DNA from: Paenibacillus daejeonensis DSM 15491
GTDB lineage: Bacteria > Bacillota > Bacilli > Paenibacillales > Paenibacillaceae
Length of the DNA: 64,000 bases
Direction of reading: 5' to 3'
Assembly: GCF_000378385.1 (NCBI RefSeq)
Contig: NZ_KB899664.1
Span: forward strand, 124,001-188,000
Under the pieces are notes generated by a model that did not search any database, had not been told where the DNA came from, and saw nothing but the letters and a program-made list of their open reading frames with translations. Made by a program: the position numbers and the translations under genes. This document shows, in pieces, positions 36,394 through 46,400 of the stretch; within the stretch, counting starts at the first letter, position 1, and each line of letters begins with the position of its first letter.

Positions 36394-38613
36394 ATGAGAA
36401 ACAAAGGCAAATGGATCAAGAATATGATGTTTTCGTATCTCCCCCTGTTTTTTATTATGATTTCGATCTTGGTGTTCATCTTCTTCTTCTCGCTCAACAG
36501 CATCGCGGAGAAGGAGAACAAGCGGGCCAACGAGCAGTTTGCAACCCAGAATCTGCAGCTGCTGGATAATGAGATGTATGCGCTGAACCAGCGGTTTCTG
36601 GATGATATCTTTTTCTCGCAGGAGGTCCAGCTGTTCTTCAATGACTTCTACGAGAATGACATCTCGCTGAACTATGCCCTGATTCAGAAGCTCCAGACGT
36701 TTGTGCGGTCGAGCAGCTTCGTAGATTCAGTCTATGTGTACCGGGAATCGGACGATAATGTGCTGTCGGATGCGGTCATGATTGAGGCGGAGCTGTACCC
36801 GGATCGGGAATTCGCCCAGCAAGGGGAGCAGGATATAGCCTGGTCCGGCTTTCGCATGTTCAAGGATTTCGCGGATGCCAACAGCCGGGCGGTCGTATCC
36901 TCCAAAAGACCCTATCCCCTCACAGGAGAGCCGCGCGGGTCGCTGGTGCTCAATATTAATGTCAGCGCGCTGCAGCAGCGGTTCGCAGAGATCGGCCGGG
37001 TCGATCTGAGCTTCGCCTATGTGAAGGACGCCGCGGGCCAGTGGCTGATGGGCAATCTGACGCCGCAGGAGGCGGAGCCGCTGAAGCCGGACGTTGCGCT
37101 GACCTCCGGAATCACGGGCTGGACGCTGTATTCCGGGCTCAACGAGCATTATTTGTTCGGCACGCTGCAGCTCATCTCGCGCATCTGGATCATTACCGGC
37201 ATCGCCATCATTATCGCGGGTTTTGCCTGGCTGATCTACCTGATCCGTCGCAGCTATCGTCCGGTCGAAGCGCTGGCCACGCAGATTGAGAGCTATTCGA
37301 TGCGCAAGTCGATGGAGCTGCGCGGGAACTACGACGAATTCAAATTCATCGAGAACGCGCTGCATTCCCTGCTGGAGGATGCGCAGACCCATCACCGGCA
37401 GCTGGCGGAGAGCCTGACTTACAAGGAGAAAGTGCTGTTCGAGGAGCTGCTGGAGGGCTCGCCGTCCATGACAAGCGAGGAGCTGGGCCCGATTCTGCAG
37501 GACAAAGGGTTCGGTACGGGCACAGATGCGCAGGGCTGGCGCTTCCTCCTTGTGGAGATGGATCACTTCCGCAGCTTCGAGGCGGAGTATTCCCGCAAGG
37601 ACCAATTGCTGCTGAAGTTCGCCCTGACCAGCGTCATCAAGGAGCTGGCGGATCAGCACGGGCTGCCGCTATGGGCCGAGTGGGTATCGGACAATCAGGT
37701 GGCGGCGCTGATCGCTGTGGATGGACACGACGATGAGGCACGGCTGCGGGGCTTTTATGAAGCCTGCCTGGCTTGGGTGCAGGCCCACCTCTCTTTCACG
37801 GTTACGATTGCGCAGGGGATGCGGGTCGACCGGGTGGAGGAGGCGTACCAGTCGTACGACAGCACACTTGACCTCATTCGCTTCAAGCCGACCATCGGCA
37901 GTAATCAGTGGCTGGATGCCTCGCGTGTCCGGCGCATGACTGGCGTCGGTTACTACCAGCTGTTCCCGGAGGTGCACGCGCTGACGGAGTCATTCCGTAC
38001 CGGCAAGGCGAGCTGGCGCGACGGGCTGGCCGCCATCGGCGAGAGTATCCGCGAGCACCAGATGAGCCGCAAGGACATCGTGCATTTGTTCGAGTACCTG
38101 CTGCACAAGCTGGGCACGGAGCTGACCGACATGTCGGAGGCCAAAGGCCAGTACTGGAGTGCACGGGAAGCGGCGAAGATTCAGGAAGGCATCGATACCT
38201 TTGATACGGTCGAAGAATTGCTGCGCGGCACGGAGCAAGTGCTGGACGACGTATTCGCACGCATGCTGGAGTGGCGGGAGCAGAACGGCAACTCCGCTCT
38301 GATTGCCCGGGCAACCGCTTATATTGAGCAGTACTATGGCGATGATACCCTGTCGCTGAACGGCATCAGCGAAGCGTTCGGTATGAACCCAACGAGCTTC
38401 AGCCGGGCGTTCAAGCAGGCGACCGGTGAGAAGTTCATCGATTACGTGACCCGAATCCGGATCGAGCATGCCAAGCAGGCGCTGGCCCAGAGCGATACGC
38501 CTATCCAAGAGATCGGCTTGTCCGTCGGTTACGTGCATGCGGTGTCCTTCAACCGGGCCTTCAAGAAGGCAGTCGGCATCACCCCGGGCGACTACCGCAA
38601 GCAGGCCCAATAG
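36394..38613 (+). CDS. membrane-bound AraC-family regulator
   Basis: 739-residue one-component regulator that joins an extracellular sensor to a DNA-binding domain. Membrane helices about 12-35 and 262-285 flank an extracellular Cache-like region; a HAMP-like linker follows, then a degenerate GGDEF-like middle region and a C-terminal AraC domain about 638-735 with both helix-turn-helix motifs (LNGISEAFGMNPTSFSRAFK; IGLSVGYVHAVSFNRAFKKA). Start preceded by CAGGGGGAG. Such proteins usually sit beside LplABC importers and activate them; here the gene follows the importer instead of leading it. Confidence 0.92.
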   Translation: MRNKGKWIKNMMFSYLPLFFIMISILVFIFFFSLNSIAEKENKRANEQFATQNLQLLDNEMYALNQRFLDDIFFSQEVQLFFNDFYENDISLNYALIQKLQTFVRSSSFVDSVYVYRESDDNVLSDAVMIEAELYPDREFAQQGEQDIAWSGFRMFKDFADANSRAVVSSKRPYPLTGEPRGSLVLNINVSALQQRFAEIGRVDLSFAYVKDAAGQWLMGNLTPQEAEPLKPDVALTSGITGWTLYSGLNEHYLFGTLQLISRIWIITGIAIIIAGFAWLIYLIRRSYRPVEALATQIESYSMRKSMELRGNYDEFKFIENALHSLLEDAQTHHRQLAESLTYKEKVLFEELLEGSPSMTSEELGPILQDKGFGTGTDAQGWRFLLVEMDHFRSFEAEYSRKDQLLLKFALTSVIKELADQHGLPLWAEWVSDNQVAALIAVDGHDDEARLRGFYEACLAWVQAHLSFTVTIAQGMRVDRVEEAYQSYDSTLDLIRFKPTIGSNQWLDASRVRRMTGVGYYQLFPEVHALTESFRTGKASWRDGLAAIGESIREHQMSRKDIVHLFEYLLHKLGTELTDMSEAKGQYWSAREAAKIQEGIDTFDTVEELLRGTEQVLDDVFARMLEWREQNGNSALIARATAYIEQYYGDDTLSLNGISEAFGMNPTSFSRAFKQATGEKFIDYVTRIRIEHAKQALAQSDTPIQEIGLSVGYVHAVSFNRAFKKAVGITPGDYRKQAQ

Positions 38614-38658
38614 GGGCAACCTAAGGAAAACAATAGACAGGAAATAGCCGCCTTGGCA

Positions 38659-38702
38659 AGCCGCTCTCCCAAGCATTTTTTGCTTGTAGGGAGCGGCTTT
38701 TT
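38659..38702 (+). terminator. intrinsic terminator
   Basis: AGCCGCTCTCCC and GGGAGCGGCT arms with a nested small hairpin (AAGCA/TGCTT), followed by Ts. Confidence 0.85.
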
Positions 38703-38731
38703 GATGTTCAAAGCAGGAAAAATTGAGAAAT

Positions 38732-38752
38732 TGTAGAGGTGGTTCCTCTACA
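38732..38752. promoter_or_regulatory. perfect inverted repeat, possible operator
   Basis: TGTAGAGG, five-base spacer, CCTCTACA. A TTGAGA at 38723-38728 could be a -35 with a poor -10 (TACATT). It lies 120 bases before the lectin/SLH gene. Confidence 0.4.
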
Positions 38753-38871
38753 TTAATGTGGGAGGTTTGAACGGGGCTTGGCGTACGCATATGCGGGCAA
38801 GCCAAGGTCCAGAAAGGAGGAATGCTTCTAACCATTGGAACTAATCAATTAAAACTGGAGGTTAAATAATC

Positions 38872-41800
38872 GTGAACAAGTATTACTTATTATTGAAAAA
38901 GCCATTGAGCGTCGTGCTCGCAGGCACATTGGTCACTGGAGGTTTGTCAGGGGTATTAGCACCGCAACGGGTTTTGGCGGCTGAAGAGATCGTAGCGATC
39001 ATGACATCCCCGGGCACGACAATCTATGCGCTAGGAAGCGCGAATGCAACAACCGTCATCGACGCCAATCTTGCTCTGGATGAAGAAATCCTGGACCAGG
39101 TCGGCTATCAGACGTTGGATGGCGCGACGATTCTCATTGATGCTGGCTATGTAAACGGGGATCAATTGGCATTGGAATTGCCCGAGGATTTTGCAGCAAC
39201 CATTACTGGCAGCTTTAATGCCGGCAATGGCATTTTGACGCTGAGCGGCGATGCTTCAGTAGAGGACTATGAGACAGCGCTTCAGCATATTGTCTTCTCC
39301 ACCTCTTCCCAGGAGCTCGGCGATCGCACGGTTAAATTCACATTGGGTACAGCACTGCCTTTTGAGGTTAATGGCCATTATTACGAGTACATTAATAACC
39401 GTAGTCCCATTACTTGGTCAGATGCCAGGGAACAGGCGGCAGCGAGAACCCATTTTGGCCTGCAGGGGTATTTGGCGACCATCACATCTGAGGGCGAGAA
39501 CAACTTCGTCCGTCAAAAAACCGAGGGTATCGGCTGGCTGGGCGCAATGGATATCCAGCGGTCATCAGGGGGCCCCATGAACACCGGCGATTGGCGCTGG
39601 GTCACGGGACCGGAAGGTCTGCAAAGCGATGATGAGGGCCAGGGTCTTGCCTTCTACAAAGGCTACAACCAGTTGCCGGACAAAGGTCCCGTAGAGGAGC
39701 GGTATAACAACTGGGCCAATCAAGAGCCCAACAACTATGGAGGTGGCGAATACGTAGCCCATATCTATAGCACTGGCGCTACCGCAGGGCAATGGAATGA
39801 CTTTGCCCCCAACAATACAAGTGTGCTGGGCTACATCATCGAATTCGGCGGCATGCCTGATGATGAGCCGGTTGTGATTACGGCGGCCAAGACCATTGAT
39901 GTGGTCAGCAAGGTCGACCTGAATGCAGAGGTTCAAGATGCTGACGGGCTGGAGGCAGAGAATTACGTTCCAGCTACCTGGAAGGCCTTCGAGGATGCGC
40001 TAGACGCGGCCCAGGCGGTAATAGCCAATGAAGCGGCGACCCAGGCGGAGATCGACGCCGCACTGGCAGACCTGCAGGATGCACGGGCAGCGCTTGTACA
40101 CGTCGACGTTGAGCTGCAGATCACAGAGCCGGCAGGCGCTATCGTTAAGGTGGCCAAGCCTGAGCTTGTCGGAACTGTAGGCAGCAGCGAAGCAACGGTT
40201 ACCGTGGTGGTGAAGGATGCGGATGGTCGCACAGTCGAGACCACCATCGTGGATGTCGATGAGGATGGCAACTGGTCCTTCACGCCAGAGAACGATCTGG
40301 CTGCAGGCGAGTACACCTTTGAGGTGACAGCGGAGAAGGATGGTGAGACCCGCACGGAGACCAAGGAGCTGGCGGTGGACTTGTCCTCCTTGAGCGGGCT
40401 GGGGGTCCATGATCCATCAGGAAATCCAGTTACGCTATCGCCTGCTTTCACTGGTGCTTCTACGGATTACACGGCTTCGGTAGGCAATCACGTATCGTAT
40501 GTCACACTGGATCTGGAAGCTCTTGATCTTGGAGGCTCCATTGAAATCTCCGTCAACGGCGGAGAGTGGGAAGATGCCGAGTCCGGCGAAGTGACCGATC
40601 AGCTGACGCTGGTCGTCGGGGAGAACACCATCGTGGTGAAGGTCACCGACGCCGAAGGGAATGTAACCGAATATACGCTAAAAGTAACTAGAGCGCCTAG
40701 CAGCAGTTGGGGCGGAGTCTACATCCCGCCCGTTACACCAGAGCCCCCAGTGACTGGAGAGGAACCGGAGACAGGCGGGCTGGTGACGCGTGTCAATGGT
40801 GACAATGACAGCTTTGCCACAGGTACTGCAGCAGACGGGCAGACCAAGGCTCTGGTAGACCTGGACAAGCTGGGCGCCATTCTGTCGGAAGCGGACGGTC
40901 AGCAGCTGTCCATCCATTCTCCATCCACGGGAAATCTGCAGGTGGAAGGTCTGACAGCAGAGACCTTGCAAGAGCTGGCAGATCAGGGAGCTAGTCTGGA
41001 AATTGCCAACCCATTGGCCATCTACCCTGTGCCAGTAGGTCAACTGGATCTGTCCGCTGTCTCTGGACTGCTGAATCAAGCGGAGCCAGGGGATATTGCG
41101 GTTCGGATTGATATTGCCCGCTCCTCGGATGAGCTAATTGCCAGTGCCCGGGCCACTGCTACCACAGCTGGCTATGAGCTGCTGGTCGATCCTGTAGATC
41201 TGGATATGACCTTTAGCCATGAGGGTCAGACGGTTCGCTCGGAGCTGCTCAATGGGTATGCAGCCAAGTATATTGCTTTGCCTGAAGGCACCGATCCCAA
41301 CCGGATTACAACAGGCGTTATTGTGTATCCTGACGGCAGCATCTATCATGTGCCGACTGTCGTGACCCGTATCGACAATCGCTACTATGCGATGATTAAT
41401 GACCTGAGAAGCTACGGTTCGTACTCCGTCATCTGGAATCCGCAGGATTTTGACGATGTGCGGACGCATTGGGGTCAAGTCGATGTGAATAACATTGCGG
41501 CACGTCTCGATCTGATTGGTAATGGCGACAATACGTTTTCGCCGAACCGTCAAGTAACGCGCGCTGAATTCGCAGAGATTATTGTCACCGGCCTCGGCTT
41601 GATGAATCCGCAGGCCCCGCTTCATCAATTCCCGGACGTGACGGCTTCGGCCTGGTATCGCCAGCCGGTATCGATTGGTCAGGAGTTTGATCTGATCCGC
41701 GGCTTTGATGACGGTAACTTCTACGGGCAACAGCAGTTGACCCGGGAGCAAGGCTTCGCCATTATTGCCCGTGCGCATCGTCTGATTGATGCCAACGCGG

Positions 41801-42018
41801 CAGTATCCGGAGCGACAATTGAAGCGCAACTGGCAGGGTTTGCCGATAGCGCAGCAGTAGCTGCCTGGGCGCGTGCGGACGTGGCTCAGCTGATTCAAGC
41901 TGGTATTATCCAAGGGCAAGGTCATAGCCTGCTTGATCCAAAAGCCGGCATGACGCGCGCCGAAGTGACAGCACTTGTCGCAAGACTGCTCACAACGACC
42001 AACCTGATTGATAACTAA
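38872..42018 (+). CDS. SLH surface protein with C-type-lectin-like domain
   Basis: 1,048-residue secreted protein bound to the wall by three C-terminal SLH repeats (about 860-1040). GTG start after CTGGAGGTT. Signal peptide to about 36 (VLAAEE). A C-type-lectin-like domain about 164-327 has EPN at 285-287 and WND at 308-310, the calcium/sugar-contact motifs of mannose-type lectins. Then a FIVAR-like helical module about 347-410, a bacterial Ig-like domain, a cadherin-like beta sandwich (about 510-605), a short linker and a pre-SLH domain of about 230 residues. Probably a surface sugar-binding adhesin; binding is inferred from motifs. Confidence 0.85.
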   Translation: MNKYYLLLKKPLSVVLAGTLVTGGLSGVLAPQRVLAAEEIVAIMTSPGTTIYALGSANATTVIDANLALDEEILDQVGYQTLDGATILIDAGYVNGDQLALELPEDFAATITGSFNAGNGILTLSGDASVEDYETALQHIVFSTSSQELGDRTVKFTLGTALPFEVNGHYYEYINNRSPITWSDAREQAAARTHFGLQGYLATITSEGENNFVRQKTEGIGWLGAMDIQRSSGGPMNTGDWRWVTGPEGLQSDDEGQGLAFYKGYNQLPDKGPVEERYNNWANQEPNNYGGGEYVAHIYSTGATAGQWNDFAPNNTSVLGYIIEFGGMPDDEPVVITAAKTIDVVSKVDLNAEVQDADGLEAENYVPATWKAFEDALDAAQAVIANEAATQAEIDAALADLQDARAALVHVDVELQITEPAGAIVKVAKPELVGTVGSSEATVTVVVKDADGRTVETTIVDVDEDGNWSFTPENDLAAGEYTFEVTAEKDGETRTETKELAVDLSSLSGLGVHDPSGNPVTLSPAFTGASTDYTASVGNHVSYVTLDLEALDLGGSIEISVNGGEWEDAESGEVTDQLTLVVGENTIVVKVTDAEGNVTEYTLKVTRAPSSSWGGVYIPPVTPEPPVTGEEPETGGLVTRVNGDNDSFATGTAADGQTKALVDLDKLGAILSEADGQQLSIHSPSTGNLQVEGLTAETLQELADQGASLEIANPLAIYPVPVGQLDLSAVSGLLNQAEPGDIAVRIDIARSSDELIASARATATTAGYELLVDPVDLDMTFSHEGQTVRSELLNGYAAKYIALPEGTDPNRITTGVIVYPDGSIYHVPTVVTRIDNRYYAMINDLRSYGSYSVIWNPQDFDDVRTHWGQVDVNNIAARLDLIGNGDNTFSPNRQVTRAEFAEIIVTGLGLMNPQAPLHQFPDVTASAWYRQPVSIGQEFDLIRGFDDGNFYGQQQLTREQGFAIIARAHRLIDANAAVSGATIEAQLAGFADSAAVAAWARADVAQLIQAGIIQGQGHSLLDPKAGMTRAEVTALVARLLTTTNLIDN

Positions 42019-42032
42019 GCGTTCCTTAATAG

Positions 42033-42072
42033 ACAGCCCTGACTGTGCCTTCGCGCAGTCAGGGCTGTTTTT
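42033..42072 (+). terminator. strong intrinsic terminator
   Basis: ACAGCCCTGACTG and CAGTCAGGGCTGT, a perfect 13-base stem, followed by a T run. Confidence 0.9.
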
Positions 42073-42304
42073 GTGATGGGTGACCAAGAACCATGGCCGC
42101 CAAGAATCGTATATTGACGCTTCAAACCCAGTCGTAGTGCGGGTTTTGGGCGGGGCGGAGCGATTGTTAAGCGTGGATTAATGTCTATTTTGCAGGTAGG
42201 CAGGTTGTGCTAAGGTAGGCGGCAGAGAGAAAAGTGACCCGCAGGTGCCGGAACGCCAAGGGCAGCAGGCCAGTATGAGGAGGGCAGGATGGACCGGAAA
42301 TAAT

Positions 42305-42318
42305 TGTAAGCGGTAACA
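42305..42318 (+). promoter_or_regulatory. cre-like catabolite repression site
   Basis: TGTAAGCGGTAACA matches TGWAARCGYTWNCW with one mismatch (G for Y). It is 40 bases before the esterase start. The rest of the 339-base spacer holds the terminator above and nothing else recognised. Confidence 0.6.
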
Positions 42319-42357
42319 AGGTGTTCCGGGAGACGCGAGGACGAGGAGGACCATAAG

Positions 42358-43371
42358 GTGAGCATCACAGACCATGCAATTCAATATCACAATGTAACGG
42401 AACGGGAACCACACCCGCAAGGTATGCTGCTCCGAAGATACCCCCGCGAGGTGAGGCAGCACCTCAGCCCACGTGGGCGAATGATGGCGGAGGAGGCGAC
42501 GGGCTGCGAGCTGCGGTTCGTCACTGAGGCGCAACATGTCCGGCTAAGCGTAGGCATCCCTGAGCAGGACGGCATTATTCGTATCTACAAGGGTGGGCTG
42601 TTTCATTCGGAGCATCACCTGCAGGCCGGCGTAGTCCGGACGCTGACGCTGGAGGAACCGGCCGCACGTCTGGGCATGGTGGACCGGAGGCATCTGCTCG
42701 CTTCAGGCTTCGCACCGGAGGTATGGCGGATTGTCTGGGGCCGCTCGAACGCCTTGTTCGCAGGGTTACATACCTTTGACTATCCTGTTCGTCCGCCGAT
42801 AGCCGAGGAGCTGCCGCAGAGACGCTGGCTGGCTTACGGTTCCTCCATTACCCATGGGCTGGATCACAGTCAGCTCTCGTACGTGTCCCAAGCGGCGCGG
42901 CGGCTGCAGCTGGATATCATGAATATGGGCCTTGGCGGTTCCTGCCTGTGTGAACCGGAGATAGCCGATTGGATTGCAGCACGAGACGACTGGGAGGTCG
43001 CCAGCTTTGAACTGGGTGTCAATATGCGGGATAGCTTCACGGTGGAGAGCTTCCGCGAACGTGCGCGTTACCTGCTGGAACAAGTGATTCAACGGCATCC
43101 GGACAAACCGTTATTCCTGATCACCATTTATCCCAACTTCGCGACCTATGCGGACATGGAGGCGACGGCGCAGGACCTGCGGTTTAATGAGGCCCTGCGA
43201 GAGCTGGCTGGCAGGCTGCGTCATCCCAACCTGCATCTGATTGAAGGGGACCAAATCATGACGGATCTGAGCGCCATGACCTGCGACCTCATCCATCCAG
43301 CTGAATTCGGACATATGAGCATGGGTGAAGCACTCGCAGGTGCAATGTGGCCCCACCTGACCCACAAGTAG
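42358..43371 (+). CDS. SGNH/GDSL-type carbohydrate esterase
   Basis: 337-residue esterase, no signal peptide, probably removing acyl groups from imported or shed sugars. The N-terminal beta-sandwich (about 1-150) resembles the jelly-roll of CE2 or SGNH-type acetyl esterases. Catalytic block YGSSITHG with Ser163, Gly block NMGLGGS, Asn in ELGVNMRD, and the Asp310-x-x-His313 pair in DLIHPAEFGH complete the triad. GTG start after GAGGAGGACC. A cre-like site upstream and a surface-protein gene 30 bases downstream suggest a glycan-degradation operon. Confidence 0.88.
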   Translation: MSITDHAIQYHNVTEREPHPQGMLLRRYPREVRQHLSPRGRMMAEEATGCELRFVTEAQHVRLSVGIPEQDGIIRIYKGGLFHSEHHLQAGVVRTLTLEEPAARLGMVDRRHLLASGFAPEVWRIVWGRSNALFAGLHTFDYPVRPPIAEELPQRRWLAYGSSITHGLDHSQLSYVSQAARRLQLDIMNMGLGGSCLCEPEIADWIAARDDWEVASFELGVNMRDSFTVESFRERARYLLEQVIQRHPDKPLFLITIYPNFATYADMEATAQDLRFNEALRELAGRLRHPNLHLIEGDQIMTDLSAMTCDLIHPAEFGHMSMGEALAGAMWPHLTHK

Positions 43372-43401
43372 TATCTATCACAGAGAGGCGGGATATCGAA
43401 T

Positions 43402-46400
43402 ATGAATCATCATTTGCGCAAAAAGAGCTTGAGTGCCTTGCTGGGACTAACCCTCTTGGTCAGCTTGCTGGTGCCGGCTGCCGCTGGGCATGCCAGAGCC
43501 GAAGAGTTGGCGTCAGACGTGCTGTTCTCCCAAAATTTCGAAGAACAGTCGATTGGCGAGACGCCTGCAGGATGGACCCTGCCGACCCGACCGCCAGCCG
43601 TGGACCCGGTCCCGGACCCCTACGTGCTGCAGGCCACTGTCGCCGAGCTGACAGGCGGGGGACAGGGGCTGAAGCTGGAGAAGAACGCCAAGTCGACGGC
43701 CTCTTACACGATTCGCCGGCCGGTGCAGACCGATGCGGCCCAGGTCGTATTCAGTTACCGTTTCATGGCGGAGCAGACGAACGCGGCGGTCTACCTGCCG
43801 TCTCTTCAATACGGCGCATCGCAGATCAAGTTCGCACTCGTGAACGGCCAATTCAGCTACACCAAGCAGCAGCAGTCGAACTGGACTGCGCTGCAGCCCT
43901 ATGAAGCAGGACGCTGGTACGAGGTCCGCATTATGCTGGATACCGAGCAGGGCGTCTATGATGTCTACCTAGACGGGGGCGGGCTGCTGGCTTCGGAGCC
44001 GGGCGGTGCCGGTTCGGCTTTGTCTGAATTCTACCTCGGAATCTACAAAGATAGTATCGGTACCGCTTATTTTGACGATTTTCTGGTGACGGGCTACCGG
44101 GTGGCGATGTCGGCTGCCTTCGAGCAGGAGAGCTATGACCTCCAGCAGGGCGAGCACCGCCAGCTGCGGCTCATTTATGAGCCCGCTGATGCAGTCGTCC
44201 AGGGCGCAGCCTGGAGCACTAGTGATGCCTCGGTTGTCCAGGTCAGCCAGACCGGCGTCGTGACAGCGGTGGCAGCGGGGACTGCGACAATTACGGCCCA
44301 GCTTGGAGGAGGCTTACCGCCGGTTACGACTACGGTTCAGGTAACAGATGTGGTGCGTACAAGTGGAGATATTCTGGCGGAAACCTATAATAGCGCTACT
44401 GCCGGCTCACCGCCGACAGGCTGGAGCCTGCCGTCCAAGCCGGCGCCGGTTGCCCCGGTGCCGAGTCCTTTTGTTCTGGAGACGGTCGTGGCACCGGTAC
44501 CAGGGGAAGCAGATAACCAGGCACTTCGGTTCATTAAGAATGGCAAGACGGCGGCTTCCTACTCCATTACGCGGCCAGTGTCCTCGACGTCGACGAAGAC
44601 GCTGGTGACGTACCGTGTGAAGGCGGAGCAGACGGATGCGGTGATTTATCTGCCCTCCTTTAATAATGGGGCGCAGGTCAAGTTTGCCCTGAATGGCGGG
44701 CAGTTCAGCTATATGAAGGAAGGGGCGTCCGCGTGGACGAACATCCAACCCTATGCGAGCGGCGAGTGGTATGAGGTCCGCATTATGCTAGATAGCGAGG
44801 CTGGCGAATTCGACCTGTATATCGACAGCCAGCTGCAGCTGTCCCGGGAGCCTGGCGGACAGGGCGGCCCATTGGTTTCCTTCTACCTGGGCATGTACAA
44901 GGACAGTGCAGGAACGGTCTATTTTGATGACTTCAATATTTACTCCTATAAATCGGCAACAGGGGTAGCGTTCACCCAAGCGTGGTATGAGCTGGCCAAG
45001 GACCGGCAGCTGCAGCTGCCCCTCGTCTTCGAGCCGGTGGACGCTACCGTTCAGAGCGCGGTGTGGTCCTCCAGTAACCCGGAGGTAGCGACGGTGTCGA
45101 ATAGTGGCGTCGTCACCGGGCTACAGCCGGGTACGACGACGATTACCGCTGAACCGTTGGAGGCAGTAAGTGCAGCGACGACGGTGGTACATGTGTTCGA
45201 AGTTCCAATGACGGGGATTACCGTGGATGAGCTGGCCGGTCCGGTCCCTGCGGGCTCTACCGTGTATCTGCAAGCGACGGCCCAGCCAGAAGATACAACC
45301 GATGAGCGACTGTACTGGGGTAGCGAGCATCCAGAGGTGGCAACCGTAGACAGTTATGGCGAGCTCACGGCTGTCGGACCGGGCACCGCGACTATCTATG
45401 CTACCAATGCCGATGGCACGATCCGGGGTGAGACCGAGGTAACAGTGACCTTGCGTGGTGTGCAACAGGAGCTGTATGTCTCGCCAGATGGCGACGATGA
45501 CGGCGCAGGTACGCTGGCCGATCCGTTTCAGACCATTGCCCGTGCCCAAGCCGAGGTACGTACGCTAAACGACAGCATGACGGGCGATCTGATCGTCCAT
45601 CTGCGCGGAGGTAACTATGTGCTGGAAGAGGCACTGGTCTGGGGACCGGAGGATTCGGGGACCAATGGTTATTTTGTGACCTATCGGAACTATGCCGGGG
45701 AAGAAGCGATCATCAGCGGCGGGCAGCAGATCGGGGGCTGGCAGCTGCATGATGCAGAGCAGGGCATCTATAAGGCTGAGGTAGGGGAACTGGAGACCAG
45801 ACAGCTGTTCGTGGACGGAATTCGTGCCGTGCGGGCCCGCAGTGAGGGCGGACTCACGATGCCAACGAAGACGGCAACTGGCTATACATCCGAGGATACA
45901 GCTATGGCGTCATGGGCTGAGCCAGATGAGCTGGAGTTCATCTATCATGAGCAATGGACGAACTCGCGGGCCGGTGTGGCATCCATTGCTCTGGTCGATG
46001 GCAAAGCACAATTCACCATGAAGGAGCCTGCGTGGAATGCGGTGACCAATAAAGGGCTGACGTCTGCCTCTGTGCCGGTCTACTATGAGAATGCCTACGA
46101 GCTGCTCGATGAAGCGGGGGAATGGTATTACTCGCGGGCCGCAGGCGAGCTGTATTACAAGCCCCGGGCATGGGAAGACCTGGAGACGGCTGAGGTTATT
46201 GCACCCGTCCTGGAGGAGTTGGCGGTCATTAGGGGAATGTCTGCCGACGAGCCGGTACGCAATGTGGTATTTGACAGGCTAGCGTTCCGCTATACCACCT
46301 GGATGCGTCCGAGTACGGATGCCGGGCATGCGGATGCCCAGAACAACCATCTGCGCTATCCGGGCAGCCCGGACCAGCTGCCGGATGCGGCGATTCGTGT

